The notes beneath the pieces were generated by a model. The model ran no database searches. It was not told where the DNA came from and was given only the letters and a program-made list of their open reading frames with translations. Source: Sphaerolaimus hirsutus (Eukaryota > Nematoda > Chromadorea > Monhysterida > Sphaerolaimidae). From it: 64,000 nt of DNA. How positions within the stretch are numbered: the stretch's first letter is position 1; each line of letters begins with the position of its first letter. The position numbers and the translations under genes were made by a program. The stretch lies in contig OZ038455.1 of NCBI GenBank assembly GCA_964036195.1, forward strand, positions 9,317,855 through 9,381,854. The letters are read 5' to 3'. Shown piece after piece: positions 21,320-33,800 of the stretch.

Positions 21320-22236
21320 AACACCTTCCCGATCAAGTCCGGCCCCCAATTTTTTATTGTACTTCTGCCGTCCTATCTACAGTTCTAGGATGCGCCAGAA
21401 GCTAAAACTTGGGGTAGATATTGGCGAAACCCTCCTCTACTTCGCATGAATTGAAGGGGTCGCGGCAACCCCCTACAGGGTGGGTCGCCGAGTGCAAAAA
21501 AATTTTGCAGCTTTTTTAGTGTCCCACACAGGTCCGGCCCCCACTGATTTCTTTCACTGCGGGTGCCGTACCTCCACCTGTGGGAAGGGTATAAATCTAC
21601 AATTTTGGGGATGTGTCGCCAACACCCCTCCCCTACTATACACTGGCCAGGCAGTCTTTAGCAACTCACCACAGTGTGGGGTGCAAAGTTTAAAACTTAT
21701 TAAAATGTTACTGTCCAACACAAGTCCAGCATCCAATTGAATTTCAAAAAATGAACACTTTTGTGTTGTTTTAACACTAATGTGGTTGACAATGTGAAAA
21801 AAGCATGAAATATCCTCTAAAAAATATCTTATCCGACCTAAAACTGCCCACCACACGAACCCCTCCCCCCAAGTGGGTGACAAAAAAATCACTTTTTACA
21901 ACTTTTTCATTAGACACTTGAACTGCTGGTTTACAATGATTTATAGAGGAGGGTTAAAGGTATCAAATTGTGTAAAAAACCTTACCTCAAAAATGCCTTC
22001 ATAAGAAAATTTGCTGGGGGTAAATTTAAAATTGTAAATTTTGCCTATTTTTGTTCCTGCAATGATGTCATTTTTACAATTTGAAATTCATCCCCAGCAA
22101 ATTTTCTTATGAAGGCATTTTTGAGGTAAGAATTTTTACACAACTTGAGACCTTTAACCCTCCCCTATAAATTATTGTAAACCAGCCATTCAAGTGTCTT
22201 ATAAAAAAGTTGTAAAAAGTGATTTTTTGTCACCCA
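21320..22236. mobile_element. Large foldback element cut by an assembly gap
   Basis: The left end AACACCTTCCCGATCAAG, after TA, matches the element at 56570-58144. Arms converge at about 22050, and 21890-22236 is a near-perfect inverted repeat. The right arm runs into Ns, so the element is incomplete here. It starts about 10 bases beyond the end of duplication copy 1. Confidence 0.6.
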
Positions 22237-22436
22237 NNNNNNNNNNNNNNNNNNNNNNNNNNNNNNNNNNNNNNNNNNNNNNNNNNNNNNNNNNNNNNNN
22301 NNNNNNNNNNNNNNNNNNNNNNNNNNNNNNNNNNNNNNNNNNNNNNNNNNNNNNNNNNNNNNNNNNNNNNNNNNNNNNNNNNNNNNNNNNNNNNNNNNNN
22401 NNNNNNNNNNNNNNNNNNNNNNNNNNNNNNNNNNNN
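22237..22436. other. Assembly gap (200 N)
   Basis: Exactly 200 Ns, a conventional placeholder size. It falls in the right arm of a foldback element, a typical place for assembly failure. Open frames drawn across it are meaningless. Confidence 0.99.
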
Positions 22437-22671
22437 GGAAGAGGCATCTCGATTTTTCCAACATTCATGGTTTTCCAAAAAATTAAAATATTGAAAAATC
22501 TATCTTGACATTCAACTCCACCGTGGTTTTTCAAAATTAAAGTTTCGAAAAAGTTTTTTTAAATGTCCTGCAGCGCACAGGGCTATTATTTATCAATTGA
22601 ATTCAAAAAATTGACTTCTTCTGATATTTTTGGTGTCTACCGTAATCTAATAAATCCCCATTACTGCGCAG

Positions 22672-22840
22672 CCGGCGATGCGAACAACGGCGGCGGCGGC
22701 GTGGCCGTGCGCCTGCAGCCGGTGCAGCGGTTCGCCCTGCTCGCCAGGCTCTTGCTACTCAACTTCGGCGGCAGGGACGTGCCCCTGCCCGAGTTCGAGT
22801 ACGCCTATGTGAGGAGGTATAAGCAGGATATCTGCCCGAG
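22672..22840 (+). CDS. Isolated coding-like exon, possible OST-HTH/LOTUS fragment
   Basis: A GC-rich 169-bp stretch in AT-rich surroundings, open in one frame, with a plausible acceptor (CTGCGCAG|CC) and donor (CCCGAG|GTGGGT). The translation has a hydrophobic helix followed by FGGRDVPLPEFEYAYVRRYK. This pattern resembles the start of an OST-HTH/LOTUS domain (helix, short loop, L-x-x-F-x-x-x-Y). No partner exon was found, since Ns lie to the left and a palindrome and satellite to the right. It could be part of a gene with very long introns or a relic. The domain assignment is by eye and weak; the coding character is somewhat firmer. Confidence 0.35.
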
Positions 22841-23101
22841 GTGGGTGCCCGTTTGGTTGCGCTGTATTGGTGGTAGGGTTCAAACGGAATCGCGGTATAG
22901 TGATCCAAATTATGAAAAATATAAATATAAAGATAAAATCATTATAAAATACAAATTTTAAAATCCTATCCGAAAAATTGACAAGTGAAAATGTGACTTT
23001 GTGCTCAGAAATGTGAATGTAAATTTCTAGTGTGCATTTTCTGTCTCTTCTTCTCTGACGTCAAGTGCATTTTTATACGTTTTTGTGAAAGATTAGGAGT
23101 A

Positions 23102-23235
23102 GGGTTGGAAAAAAACGTTGTTTTTTTTAACTCGATGTTTTTTTAAAAAAAAAACACGTTTTTTATATAAAAAAACGTTTTTATATATAAAAAAACGTTG
23201 TTTTTTAAATAAAAAACGTTTTTTTTAAAAGCTCC
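23102..23235. repeat. Low-complexity AAAAAACG repeats at a hAT-like end
   Basis: Starts TAGGGTTGGAAAAAAACG, followed by alternating runs of A and T punctuated by ACGTT. It resembles the subterminal region of a TAGGGTTGG hAT. No matching right terminus was found. Confidence 0.35.
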
Positions 23236-23265
23236 CAGATATGACCTTGTGTCAACATATATAGG

Positions 23266-24218
23266 TATCAGTAAAAAAATGGCTAACGCCAAACAAAAAG
23301 TGGACGCTGCCTCCACAGCAAATAGAGATGAAGTGTGTCTCTCAAATGGACATGAAGTGCGTCTCTCAAATGGACATTAATATATATTGGATGCACAAAA
23401 GTAATGTATCATTGCTTAGAAAATGGCATACACTTCACTGATAACACACTTTACTGTGGTTACATTTCCCACCTGAATAAAGAAACTATTTGTATTACAT
23501 CACAAGAGTTACATGTATTGACTGTTAAATGCACAAAAGCAATATATCATTACATCTGCATTGTGAGAAATGTCTCACATGGAACCCAGACTTTTACTTA
23601 TTCAATAGTTTTCAAGGCAGATTACAGTGTTAGATGTACACATCCATGTAAAAAAAGTTTCACACCCTTCAACTATCTGAGACAAAAAGGAAAAAAATTC
23701 ACTCAAGTTTATCACAGCTGCGTGAGCTGTGCTATGTGTGTGTTTAAAACCAAAAAGCTCACGCTGCTATGATAAACTTGAGTGAATTTTTTTCCTTTTT
23801 GTCTCAGATAGTTGAAGGGTGTGAAACTTTTTTTACATGGATGTGTACATCTAACACTGTAATCTGCCTTGAAAACTATTGAATAAGTAAAAGTCTGGGT
23901 TCCATGTGAGACATTTCTCACAATGCAGATGTAATGATATATTGCTTTTGTGCATTTAACAGTCAATACATGTAACTCTTGTGATGTAATACAAATAGTT
24001 TCTTTATTCAGGTGGGAAATGTAGCCACAGTAAAGTGTGTTATCAGTGAAGTGTATGCCATTTTCTAAGCAATGATACATTATTTTTGTGCATCCAATAT
24101 ATATTAATGTCCATTTGAGAGACGCACTTCATGTCCATTTGAGAGACACACTTCATCTCTATTTGCTGTGGAGGCAGCGTCCACTTTTTGTTTGGCGTTA
24201 GCCATTTTTTTACTGATA
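23266..24218. repeat. Near-perfect 953-bp palindrome
   Basis: The arms (23266-about 23729 and about 23757-24218) are inverse copies with only a few mismatches, and the spacer is under 30 bp. Identical 105-residue stretches therefore appear as open frames on both strands; they are symmetry artefacts. No target duplication could be identified. Confidence 0.9.
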
Positions 24219-24299
24219 TACTTCTTTTGTGTGGCCAGTGGCCCAGGCTTCCCCGAATGACACCCAGTAGGTGTCTTGCTGAACAATATATAAATATGC

Positions 24300-24475
24300 T
24301 GGCGAGTAGATGGTGCTACTCCACAAAAATGGCACCATTTTGGAGTAGATGGCACTGCTGTTTTGGAGTAGATGGCGCCATCCATGAAAATGATGCCGCT
24401 TTGGAGTAGTTGGCGCCACTCCATGAAAATGGCACCATTTTGGTATAGATGGCACCACTCCATAAAATTGCACAA
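24300..24475. repeat. Short minisatellite, TGGAGTAGATGGCACC units
   Basis: About four imperfect units of 30-60 bp built from TTTTGGAGTAGATGGC and CACTCCATGAAAATGG. Confidence 0.65.
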
Positions 24476-24839
24476 TTTGAAATTATAACCGTTGAAGACC
24501 CATATAGTGGCAGTATCACATCAAACAGCAGTATATTTTGATCAAAAATATGCAACCCATAACTTGGATGAGGGCCAAGTTTATATGTGACAGGGTGAAT
24601 TTCATCCTACAAATATTGGCTGGCATGGTGCCAGCATGTGCCAACGATATTTGCATATGCTATGTGTTAAATGACATATCCAAAACTCATTGAGAAATGT
24701 CTCTTAAACAAAATTGGTCCACCATTAAGAGTTAAGGAGTGTATCATAATTCTATGTACAACTCATATTTGTGACAATAGCATAATGTGATTGTTCACCA
24801 AAAAAAATTAACTAGAAATATGGATCACAGTTCAGTATC

Positions 24840-26580
24840 CATTTATCAAAGTTTTTCAATTAAATTTTTTACTTGCCATTTCACTTCTCATTTGACTTTT
24901 GCCAATTTTCTTTGCAATTCACTTCTCACTTCTCTTTTTACTTGCCATTTGACTTGCCACTTTAGACTTGACATTTATAACTTGACATTTGACTTGATAT
25001 TTGATCACTTGACATTTAACTTGACAATTGACTTGACATTTACCACTTGAAATTTGACTTGACATATGACTTGTTATTTGACTTTTGACATGACATTGAT
25101 CAGTTGACATTAAACTTGACATTTGACTTGACATTTGACTTGACATTTGACATGACATTTATCACTTGACAATTAACTTGACATTTCACTTGAAATTTAT
25201 CACTTGACATTAAACTTGACATTTGACATGACATTTATCACTTGACATTAAGCTTGACATTTAACTTGACATTTGACTTGACATTTCACTTGAAATTTAT
25301 TACTTGACATTTCACTTGAAATTATTCACTTGACATTAAACTTGACATTTGACATGACATTTATCACTTGACATTAAGCTTGACATTTAACTTGGCATTT
25401 GACTTAGACATTTCAATTGAAAGTTATCACTTTATATTCACCTTGACATTATCACTTGACATTTGACTTGACTTGACTTTAGACTTGACATTTACAACTT
25501 GACATTTGACTTGACATTTATAACTTGACATTTGACTTGATATTTGAGCACTTGACATTTAACTTGACATTTGACTTGACATTTGACATGACATTTATCA
25601 CTTGACATTAAACTTGACATTTCACTTGAAATTTATCACTTGACGTTAAACTTGACATTTGACATGACATTTATCACTTGACATTAAGCTTGACATTTAA
25701 CTTGACATTTGACTTGAAATTTATTACTTGACATTTCACTTGAAATTTTATCACTTGATATTTTATAACTTGACATCTATCACTTGACATTTATCACTTG
25801 ATATTTATCACTTGACATTTATCAGTTGACATTAAACTTGACATTTGACTTGACATTTGACATGACATTTATCACTTGACATTTCACTTGAAATTTATCA
25901 CTTGACGTTAAACTTGACATTTGACATGACATTTATCACTTGAAATTTGACTTGACATATGACTTGATATTTTACTTGACATTTATGAGTTGACATTACA
26001 CTTGACATTTCACTTGAAATTTGTCACTTGACATTTGACATTTGACTTGACATTTGACATGACATTTCACTTCAAATTTATCACTTTACATTTGACTTGA
26101 CATTTATCACTTGACATTAAACTTGACATTTTAATTGAAATTTATCAGTTGACATTTGACTTGACAGTTATCACTTGAAATTTGACTTGATATTTTATCA
26201 CTTGATATTTTATAACTTCACATCTATCACTTGACATTTATCACTTGCCATTTATCACTTGACATTTATCAATTGACATTTATCAATTGACAGTTGTCTT
26301 GACATTTATCACTTGACATTGAACTTGACATTTCACTTGACAGTTATCACTTGACATCTATAATTTGACATTTTTCATTTGACATTTCACTTGAAATCTA
26401 CCACTTAACATTTATTACTTGATATTTGACTTGATATTTTATCACTAAATATTTTATCACTTGACATTTTGCCTGACATTTATTGCTTGACATTTATCAC
26501 TTGACATTTGACTTGACATTTATAACTTGACATTTGACTTGACATTAACCACTAGACATTTATGACCTGATAGTAATCAC
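24840..26580. repeat. ACTTGACATTT satellite array
   Basis: About 1.7 kb of imperfect tandem units, mostly ACTTGACATTT, with TATCACTTGACATT variants forming higher-order blocks of roughly 60-110 bp. The consensus words also make up the arms of the CWG foldback MITEs. No unique spacers are present, so this is not a CRISPR array. Confidence 0.9.
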
Positions 26581-27237
26581 CATGCAAGGTCACATGCTCA
26601 GTATCACATCAAGCAGTAGTTCAGGCATGTTTGCGCATATTACACAAAATAAGCAAACTTGAATAACTTTTGTAAATCTGTACCAAAATCGCCAAAAATT
26701 AGCTCATTCGAAAGCTCTAGTCATGGCGCACACCAACAAATTTTTTTTATTGCCGCATTTGTATTCAAATTTTAAATTTATCGAGGTTTGAAAATTTCAA
26801 ACAGATCCCGTCCCAAAGTGGGCGGAGCCTGTGACAAAAATTCCCGAAAATAAGAAATGGCATCATATGCTCTTTCATATGAGCCATCAACCATGAAAAT
26901 CGGTCATGTTTCAACGAAGTTATTGCAGTTTGAAGATTGTCGGGAGAACAAGAACAACAAGAACAAGAACAAGAACAACGACAACAACACTACTTGAAAA
27001 AGAAAATCCGTAATAACTTCCTCCGAACTCAACCGTTGTATGTGATAATTTGCATGGTGGTACTTTTCGACACGGGCTTTTTAATGGTGCAGTCGGTTCT
27101 GCACTAGCGCATTGCGTTCCGAAGTTATTGCGATTTTAATTTTGCGATTTCCGCATTTTGGTGTGTCCGACCATATTATGGGTGGGTCGCTTGCGCCCTC
27201 CCTCGGCAGCGAGGGATGGCGCTGGCGCGCCCACCCG
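26581..27237. other. Unassigned spacer with an AACAAG microsatellite
   Basis: A short (AACAAG/AACAAC)n run lies at about 26946-26994. The rest shows no exon or element terminus I can defend. Confidence 0.4.
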
Positions 27238-29270
27238 ATAGGTACGGTAGATGCTTTTTACCTTTGTTAGTTATGAATTGTATGTATAGTGCCAAAAGTG
27301 TTACCAAAGTGCTAGCTCAATCAGTGAATGGCATCTACTGTAAACTTTTATGCGTTTAGAACGTAAGGGTCAAGGAGCCATCACCGATGCAGATTAAAAG
27401 TTAGCTATTTTCAATTTTCACATGACTTCCGTGAATCTCATGAATTTTAATTTTTTGAATTACTTAGAATTTGAATGTTTTGAATTTTTAGAATGTTTCA
27501 TTTACATGTGTAATGGAAATACTAGGTAGAACACATTCATACGTATCCGATTCCCAAGTTTCCATCCCATTCCAGTATAATTAAATACCGTATATCTTCG
27601 AATAAAACCCCTGGGGCCAGATTTAATATGCCCTACAAACATTCTTAAGTTATGCACTACACCCTACACACATCACCCTACACGCCCGACAAAACCCCTG
27701 TACAAAGCATAGTTAAGTTATGCGTGTAAGGCGCCCTATGAACCAATTTCCAATTCAATTCTCAGGTTTTGTCGGGCGCGTGGCCGACAAAATAAAAATA
27801 AAAATAAAAATCCGCTCTCCAGCAAAATGCTGTTGGGAGCAGTGAAAGTTAGGTCAAAATGACCGACGGAATAGGTATTTTACGCACACTTCACAATGTA
27901 TCCAGTGGATTTCGGGCCTCTTTCCTCAAATCTCAACACATTCTCAGCAAACAGTGCTCCACCCTAAATACAGGTTGGCCCAAATGCAACATTCTTTTGC
28001 TTGCATTGGCATCGTTTACACAATTTACACATTTTCTTTTTTACATTTACTTTTACAGATTTGCAGGGTAGGGCGTTTGCCCAATAGATTTTTTAAAGTT
28101 CAGCCGCATCGACGCACATGCACCGAGAGCAAGGCGTTTTGTAAAACATACAAAACCATCCCTTAAGGGCGCCGATATTGCAATATGATGTATATCGCTT
28201 CGATTTTGGCCCGGAAATCACTATTTCGTCATTTCTTGGCCGTCTGCCAATTCGCTTTTTTTTATTTTGTCGGGGGGGTTAGTCGCATAAGTCGCGCTTT
28301 TGTATGCTCGTGCATGCATTTCATTCTTGTCGCTGTCTCATGGTTTCGGTTGCAGACAGTGAACACTAAAAGAGTGACCACCTGACTACACAAAAGCGCG
28401 ACTTATGCGAGTAACCCGCCCGACAAAATAAAAAAAAACGAATTGGCCGACGGCCAAGAAATGACGAAATCATGATTTCCGTGCCAAAATCGAAGCGATA
28501 TACGTCATATTGCAATATCGGCGACCTTAAGGGATGGTTTCGTATATTTTACAAACCGCCTTGTTCTCGGTGCATGTGCGTCGATGCGGCTGAACTTTAA
28601 AACGTTGCAGTTGCCCGTTTTTCATTGTATGAATACATTTTAGAAACTCATGTAGTCCAGGTATTTGACAGTTCAACAACAACAAAAACAAGGTATCCAT
28701 GCTAAAATTCATGTTCATTGGCATCTGAATCATTCAAATACATATTTTGGATACACATATAAAATAATTACACAGAGAGGAGATATTCAGCAGGGGGGTG
28801 TTATTCAAAGTGGTTGGGGGTTATTTTTTCCTCACCTTACCCAGAGGGGGTATTATTCAAGGGAGAGGTCTTATTCAAGGATATACAGTGTATGAAATAA
28901 AACATGTTCATCTATTACACAGTCCCAGTTGAATGTCTTCCCTTCAAAAAGTGAATAATGGTGTGTATTTTGTAGAAACGTAAAACGCGGGAAACATAAA
29001 TGTGAATGCTGACAAATGAATTACCTATATTTAGGCTAGAGTGAAACCATCTCATTAAAACTCTGCCAAATCCATCACATGCTCCAGTTGTTTTGCACGC
29101 CATTATGCCAATTTCAATCTGCGCTGTTTATAATAAATATTCACTGCGAGATTGATTGAAAAGTGCAAATACCACGCAATCTCATTCTCATCCGTGACTA
29201 CTCGTGTATCTGGATGGTTCTAGTCAAAATTATTGACGCTTAGAGTCAAAATACACAATATTGCATCCAG

Positions 29271-29475
29271 GGGGCAGTCCTGTAAAATGTAAAATCCTTG
29301 TAAAAGATCAAATGTCATGCAAAGTGTCAAAAGTCATGTACAGTGCGTGCCATGTAAAATGTCAAACGTACGTTTGCCATTTTGCAGAGCACTTTACATG
29401 ACTTTTGGCACTGCACGACATTTGATATTATAAAGAGAATTTTACATTTTACATAGTCTTTTAAAAGGTCTTGGA
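29271..29475. mobile_element. Degraded CWG-target foldback MITE (duplicate of 8016-8221)
   Basis: The left end CAG|GGGGCAGTCCTGTAAAATG and the eroded right end match the copy-1 element. It was inherited through the duplication. Confidence 0.5.
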
Positions 29476-30812
29476 CTGGAATTAAAGGTCTTGGCTTATA
29501 TCGGGGCAAATTAAACTGCCAAGTGTACCTAAATATCAATTTATCATAATGGTAGCTAGGTATTTAAAATGTATCTACTGGAAATGCAAGTATTTAACTG
29601 ATGCACACAGGAAATTTCGATCACGTGTCCGAACGTTTTAGTTCAGCGAATGCGGAAATGGTATTTTGCTTGTCTTTTTTGCAAAAAGAACATGCCAATT
29701 GCGGAGACTCTTTTATGCATTTTGCATGTATTTATGGTAGATTTTGGATCCATGAATAGGTCTATGTTCCCTTCAAATTTCAATCGCATGTAAAAGTTCC
29801 GCCTCCAGAAAATCTTCTAACGCGGAAACAGATTTCCCCATCTACAGTGTGCCAACGGCTTCTTCAATTCTAGACCTGGACTGAATATCAAAAAATCGTG
29901 ATCAAAAGGAGATTTACTATCAAGATTTCGCCAATAAAATATCTAGGTTCAAGAGTAGTTTTTGGAGCATGAATTTATGATTCAATATAAGATTTTTAAT
30001 TATTTTTAGATATGATCAAGCTAAGCGCTAGAGGAGGTAAAGACTTTTTAATGGACAGTGGACACGATTAGTCACAGATTTTTTAGCTAATAGAAAGCTC
30101 AAAATTTCAATGTTCTCCAGCAGCATTTTGAGCGAAACTTTTGTCCAGCAGTGCAAAAGCATCATGCGCTAACCACAAACTCATCATTACTAATGGAATT
30201 TCAGCATTGTCAACAGACTTCGACGCGAGCTATTTGAAGCGCGCGCCACTCACTCTCGTTGGCTCTTTCTCGCAAGTAATGGAATAGCACCAGAAAATAG
30301 CGAGTATGATAAAAATATGGCGAGTAAAAAATGGTATATACTCCAGCGACATTACAATTTGATAAATATGATGAAAAAAATGTTATGTTAATGCTTTTAT
30401 TGAGATGGAATATGGTAGATTTCATTGTAAGGTGTAATGTCGCTGGAGTATACTGTACCGGACATTCACAACGCTAAAATATCAGTCAGCGAAGGTACGG
30501 TGACAAAATTCGATTAACACGGCGAAATTGTAATCGATATTGTTAGAACGGTTTGAGCCATTTTTAAAAGTATTTTTGAAGATGAAGGCACTCTTCCAAC
30601 GTAATTTCTACCTGCCGTACTATTGGAGGTGCCGTTCTATTGGAGATACGCCGTTCTGTCAGAAGAAATACGATATGATAACGTTTTGTAAATACAAAAT
30701 TATATTCTTGAATAAATCTCCCAGTCCTGTGAAACAAGTGGATCCTGTTTATCATTAATCCTCTATTAATCCTGTTAAATCCTGTTTATTTAATCTAGGG
30801 ATTTTTATCACA

Positions 30813-33800
30813 ATGAGGATTCTGCAAATTTCTGTTCTTATGTTGATCTTTACTGGTGGGTTTACAATAAATATTTACACTATTTTAAAACATATGTTTT
30901 TGTAAATATTTCGACAACTACAAGTTCAATCCAAAAATGCAGTGCACTGCAAAACGCACCAGGATGCGGAGCGTTTATTCGAGGATTTACTGTCTCATTA
31001 TCACAAACTCGCCAGACCGGTGGAGGACCCATCGTCCGCTGTGAGGATACAGTTCAAAATGAAACTCATTTCGATTACTGACGTGGTCGGTTTTTAAAAC
31101 ACCTAACAGGTTGTTTATGTAATGGATTACTAAATGCTGTGGATGAAAATCTTAATGAAATTGTCGCTAATCTATCATCGCTTTGGAAATTTCTATCTTT
31201 TCTATAAGCTATCATCTAAAGTGACGGGTTGAGTATTTAAAAGATGCAATTCAGCTTCATAGGCTGGTTCGGTGTTGAAATGGCGCCATCGGGCACCACA
31301 ATGGCGCCAGCACCGTGGCGCCGTTGGTGCGTGATGCTGGCACCCGGAGACAATTTCTCTGGCTTTTGCCATCACTTCTCTGCTTACTGGCCCATGATCA
31401 TCCGCTTAAAGCACTGTTTACATGTCATAAACATTTTTGCCATTTTTCCAGCACGAGAAAAATCAAGTCGTCACCGTAACGGGATTCCTATTTCATGTAA
31501 GTTCATTCAGTAAAAATTATCATTTTTCAACTTCTAGAGAGAAATATGTTTCTCTTTGTGACAATCTAAACAACTACGCACAGCTGTGGAAAGATTACCG
31601 ACTCAGATGGAACCCAAAGGAATATGGACATATACACACGATGCACATTCCGTCCGAACTAATTTGGATACCTGATATCATTCTGTATAACAAGTGAATT
31701 ACGTTTCTTTATGGCAGAATATTTTTTACGTTTTACATTCTCTTTACACTCAATTTGGGTGGGGATATTTCCAGGGTTTTTTTCATAAGCTCCGTCAGAC
31801 CTTGGGGGTATTTCTCAGAGTTGTTAAAATACCGGTATTTTTGGAAAGTGTAAGTGTAAGTGTAAATACACTTTCCAAATTTTGAGTATGGATACCAAAA
31901 GTGTAAGGTATTTTAAAAATACCTAGGAAAGTGTAAAAAAAGTGTAAGTGTAAAAAAAATTTTTAGAAAGAGCTCTCACTGTTGAGCATTAGAACACACC
32001 ACTGTTTTCACCTTTAGATCAATATATTTGTCATTTTTATGCATCATTTCACATTCTACTGCCTTTTATGAAACATTTCAGACTGTAGCAAATACTGTAG
32101 TGGTATGAAGTTCTCCAATAATGGCACTTTTTCAGTGTTGATATTTACTGATTAAGCAATGCGATATACACTGCTTAAATGCAAGATTGGACATGCAGCA
32201 AATGTCAATGCAAAAGCCAGTTGACTTTGTGTCCAGCTGGTGAATTTCTATTGATCTTGTCCTTTTTACAAAAGTATGATGAAACTGTAGAATACCATGA
32301 GTACTGATCAAAGGTAGATCAAAGGCCAGGTGCCGGTTCCGCAAGTGGAAAAGTTAAGAGTTAAAACTTAAGAGTTGAGTAAAATGATAAATGATAAGTT
32401 AAGAGTAAAGTTAAAAGTTAAGAGTTGAGTAAAATCATGTGTCGTTTTACTCAACTCTTAACTCTTAACTTTACTCATAACTTGTCATTTGTCATTTTAC
32501 TCAACTCTTAAGTTTTAACTCTTAACTTTTCCACTTGCAGAACTGGCCCCAGTTTGTACATTTGCCATATTTTCTACATTCAATGCATAACTGCATGTGT
32601 GCACTGTGCAGTTATTTTTTGTACATGTTATGACCCTATTTTATGCTTTCTCAAAAGCATAAAACAGGGCCATCTGAAAGAAAAAAATACACTTTCTGTA
32701 CCCGGGTATTTTGCTCAGGAAAGTGTAAAAAAAGTGTATGGGTATTTTATGAAAGTGTAAGTGTAAGTGTAAATATAAATACCCATTTACCCGGGTATTT
32801 CGGGTAAGTGTAAATACACTTTCGCAACTCTGGTATTTCTAGGGGGTGGGGTATTTCTGGAGGGGGGGATTTCAAGGAAATACAGCACTGTCTCATAGTT
32901 CTGAAAACGGACATTCACCTTTTCTGTTTTCTTTTAAGTCATCATCAGATCCGACCTAGTACTTTGGTGTCTTTACAAACAATGTATCAATGTCAATTTT
33001 TAGTAAACTAGACAGACAGATCGCGACAACTTACAATGAATGATGCCATATTTTAATGAATAAGGTCGTGAGGAAAACTGCACCAAAATTCACCCAAAGT
33101 AGAAGCAATGTGATAAATATGATGAGAAATTTTTTTATCTGTGTTCATTTATTCAGATGGGCCATGGAATATGGTAGATTTCATTGTAAGGTGTTGTTGA
33201 GCCCACGGCTCTCGAATTTCCGAATGACTTCGCAAGTCAACTCAACAACACCGTCAACCCGCCCGGCACGTTCTGGACCTCAGCGAGCAAATGCTGAGTC
33301 CAGTCCAAAGGTGCCCTTCTCAGCGTGTGAAAGTATCGTGAGCGTGAATCTACTTTTCGTTGAGATGGAAGTGGTTTTCTGATAGACGTTTCCACAACTG
33401 TAAAACACTGACATTTACTTCAGCACACGAAACGAGTGCACGCGCACCGAGCAAAAAGTCAATATGGAACGACAAAAAACGCCCACATGAATAAACCCTG
33501 AAAATCTGCGTGAAAAGAGAATAATATCAATTTGGCGGCTGGGGTGCCTAAGCCGCCTGAAACGTAAATCTCGCGGGTTCATGCCAACCGCATGGAACCC
33601 ATCTACCCGTGTAAATATCACCCGCACGATACAACACCCCCCCCCATGACAACCGAAGGGGGGTCACACAGAGAAACCAAAAAAACCCGTAAGTCAGAAA
33701 TTTGTTTGGGAAAAACTTTTCCTAACTTAGTAATCCATAAAATGAAAAAATAGCCTTCAGCTTATTAGGGAATACAAAACTGCACAAATGTAAATATGCA

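Noticed and set aside
22165..22534. Open frames spanning the N gap
   Set aside because: Their length consists mostly of unknown bases.
23404..24080. Two identical 122-residue open frames on opposite strands
   Set aside because: Produced by the palindrome. No domain, codon bias or splice context supports a protein.
24840..26580. Possible CRISPR array because of regularly recurring ACTTGACATTT
   Set aside because: The units are contiguous and imperfect with no unique spacers, and the surroundings are eukaryotic. It is a satellite.
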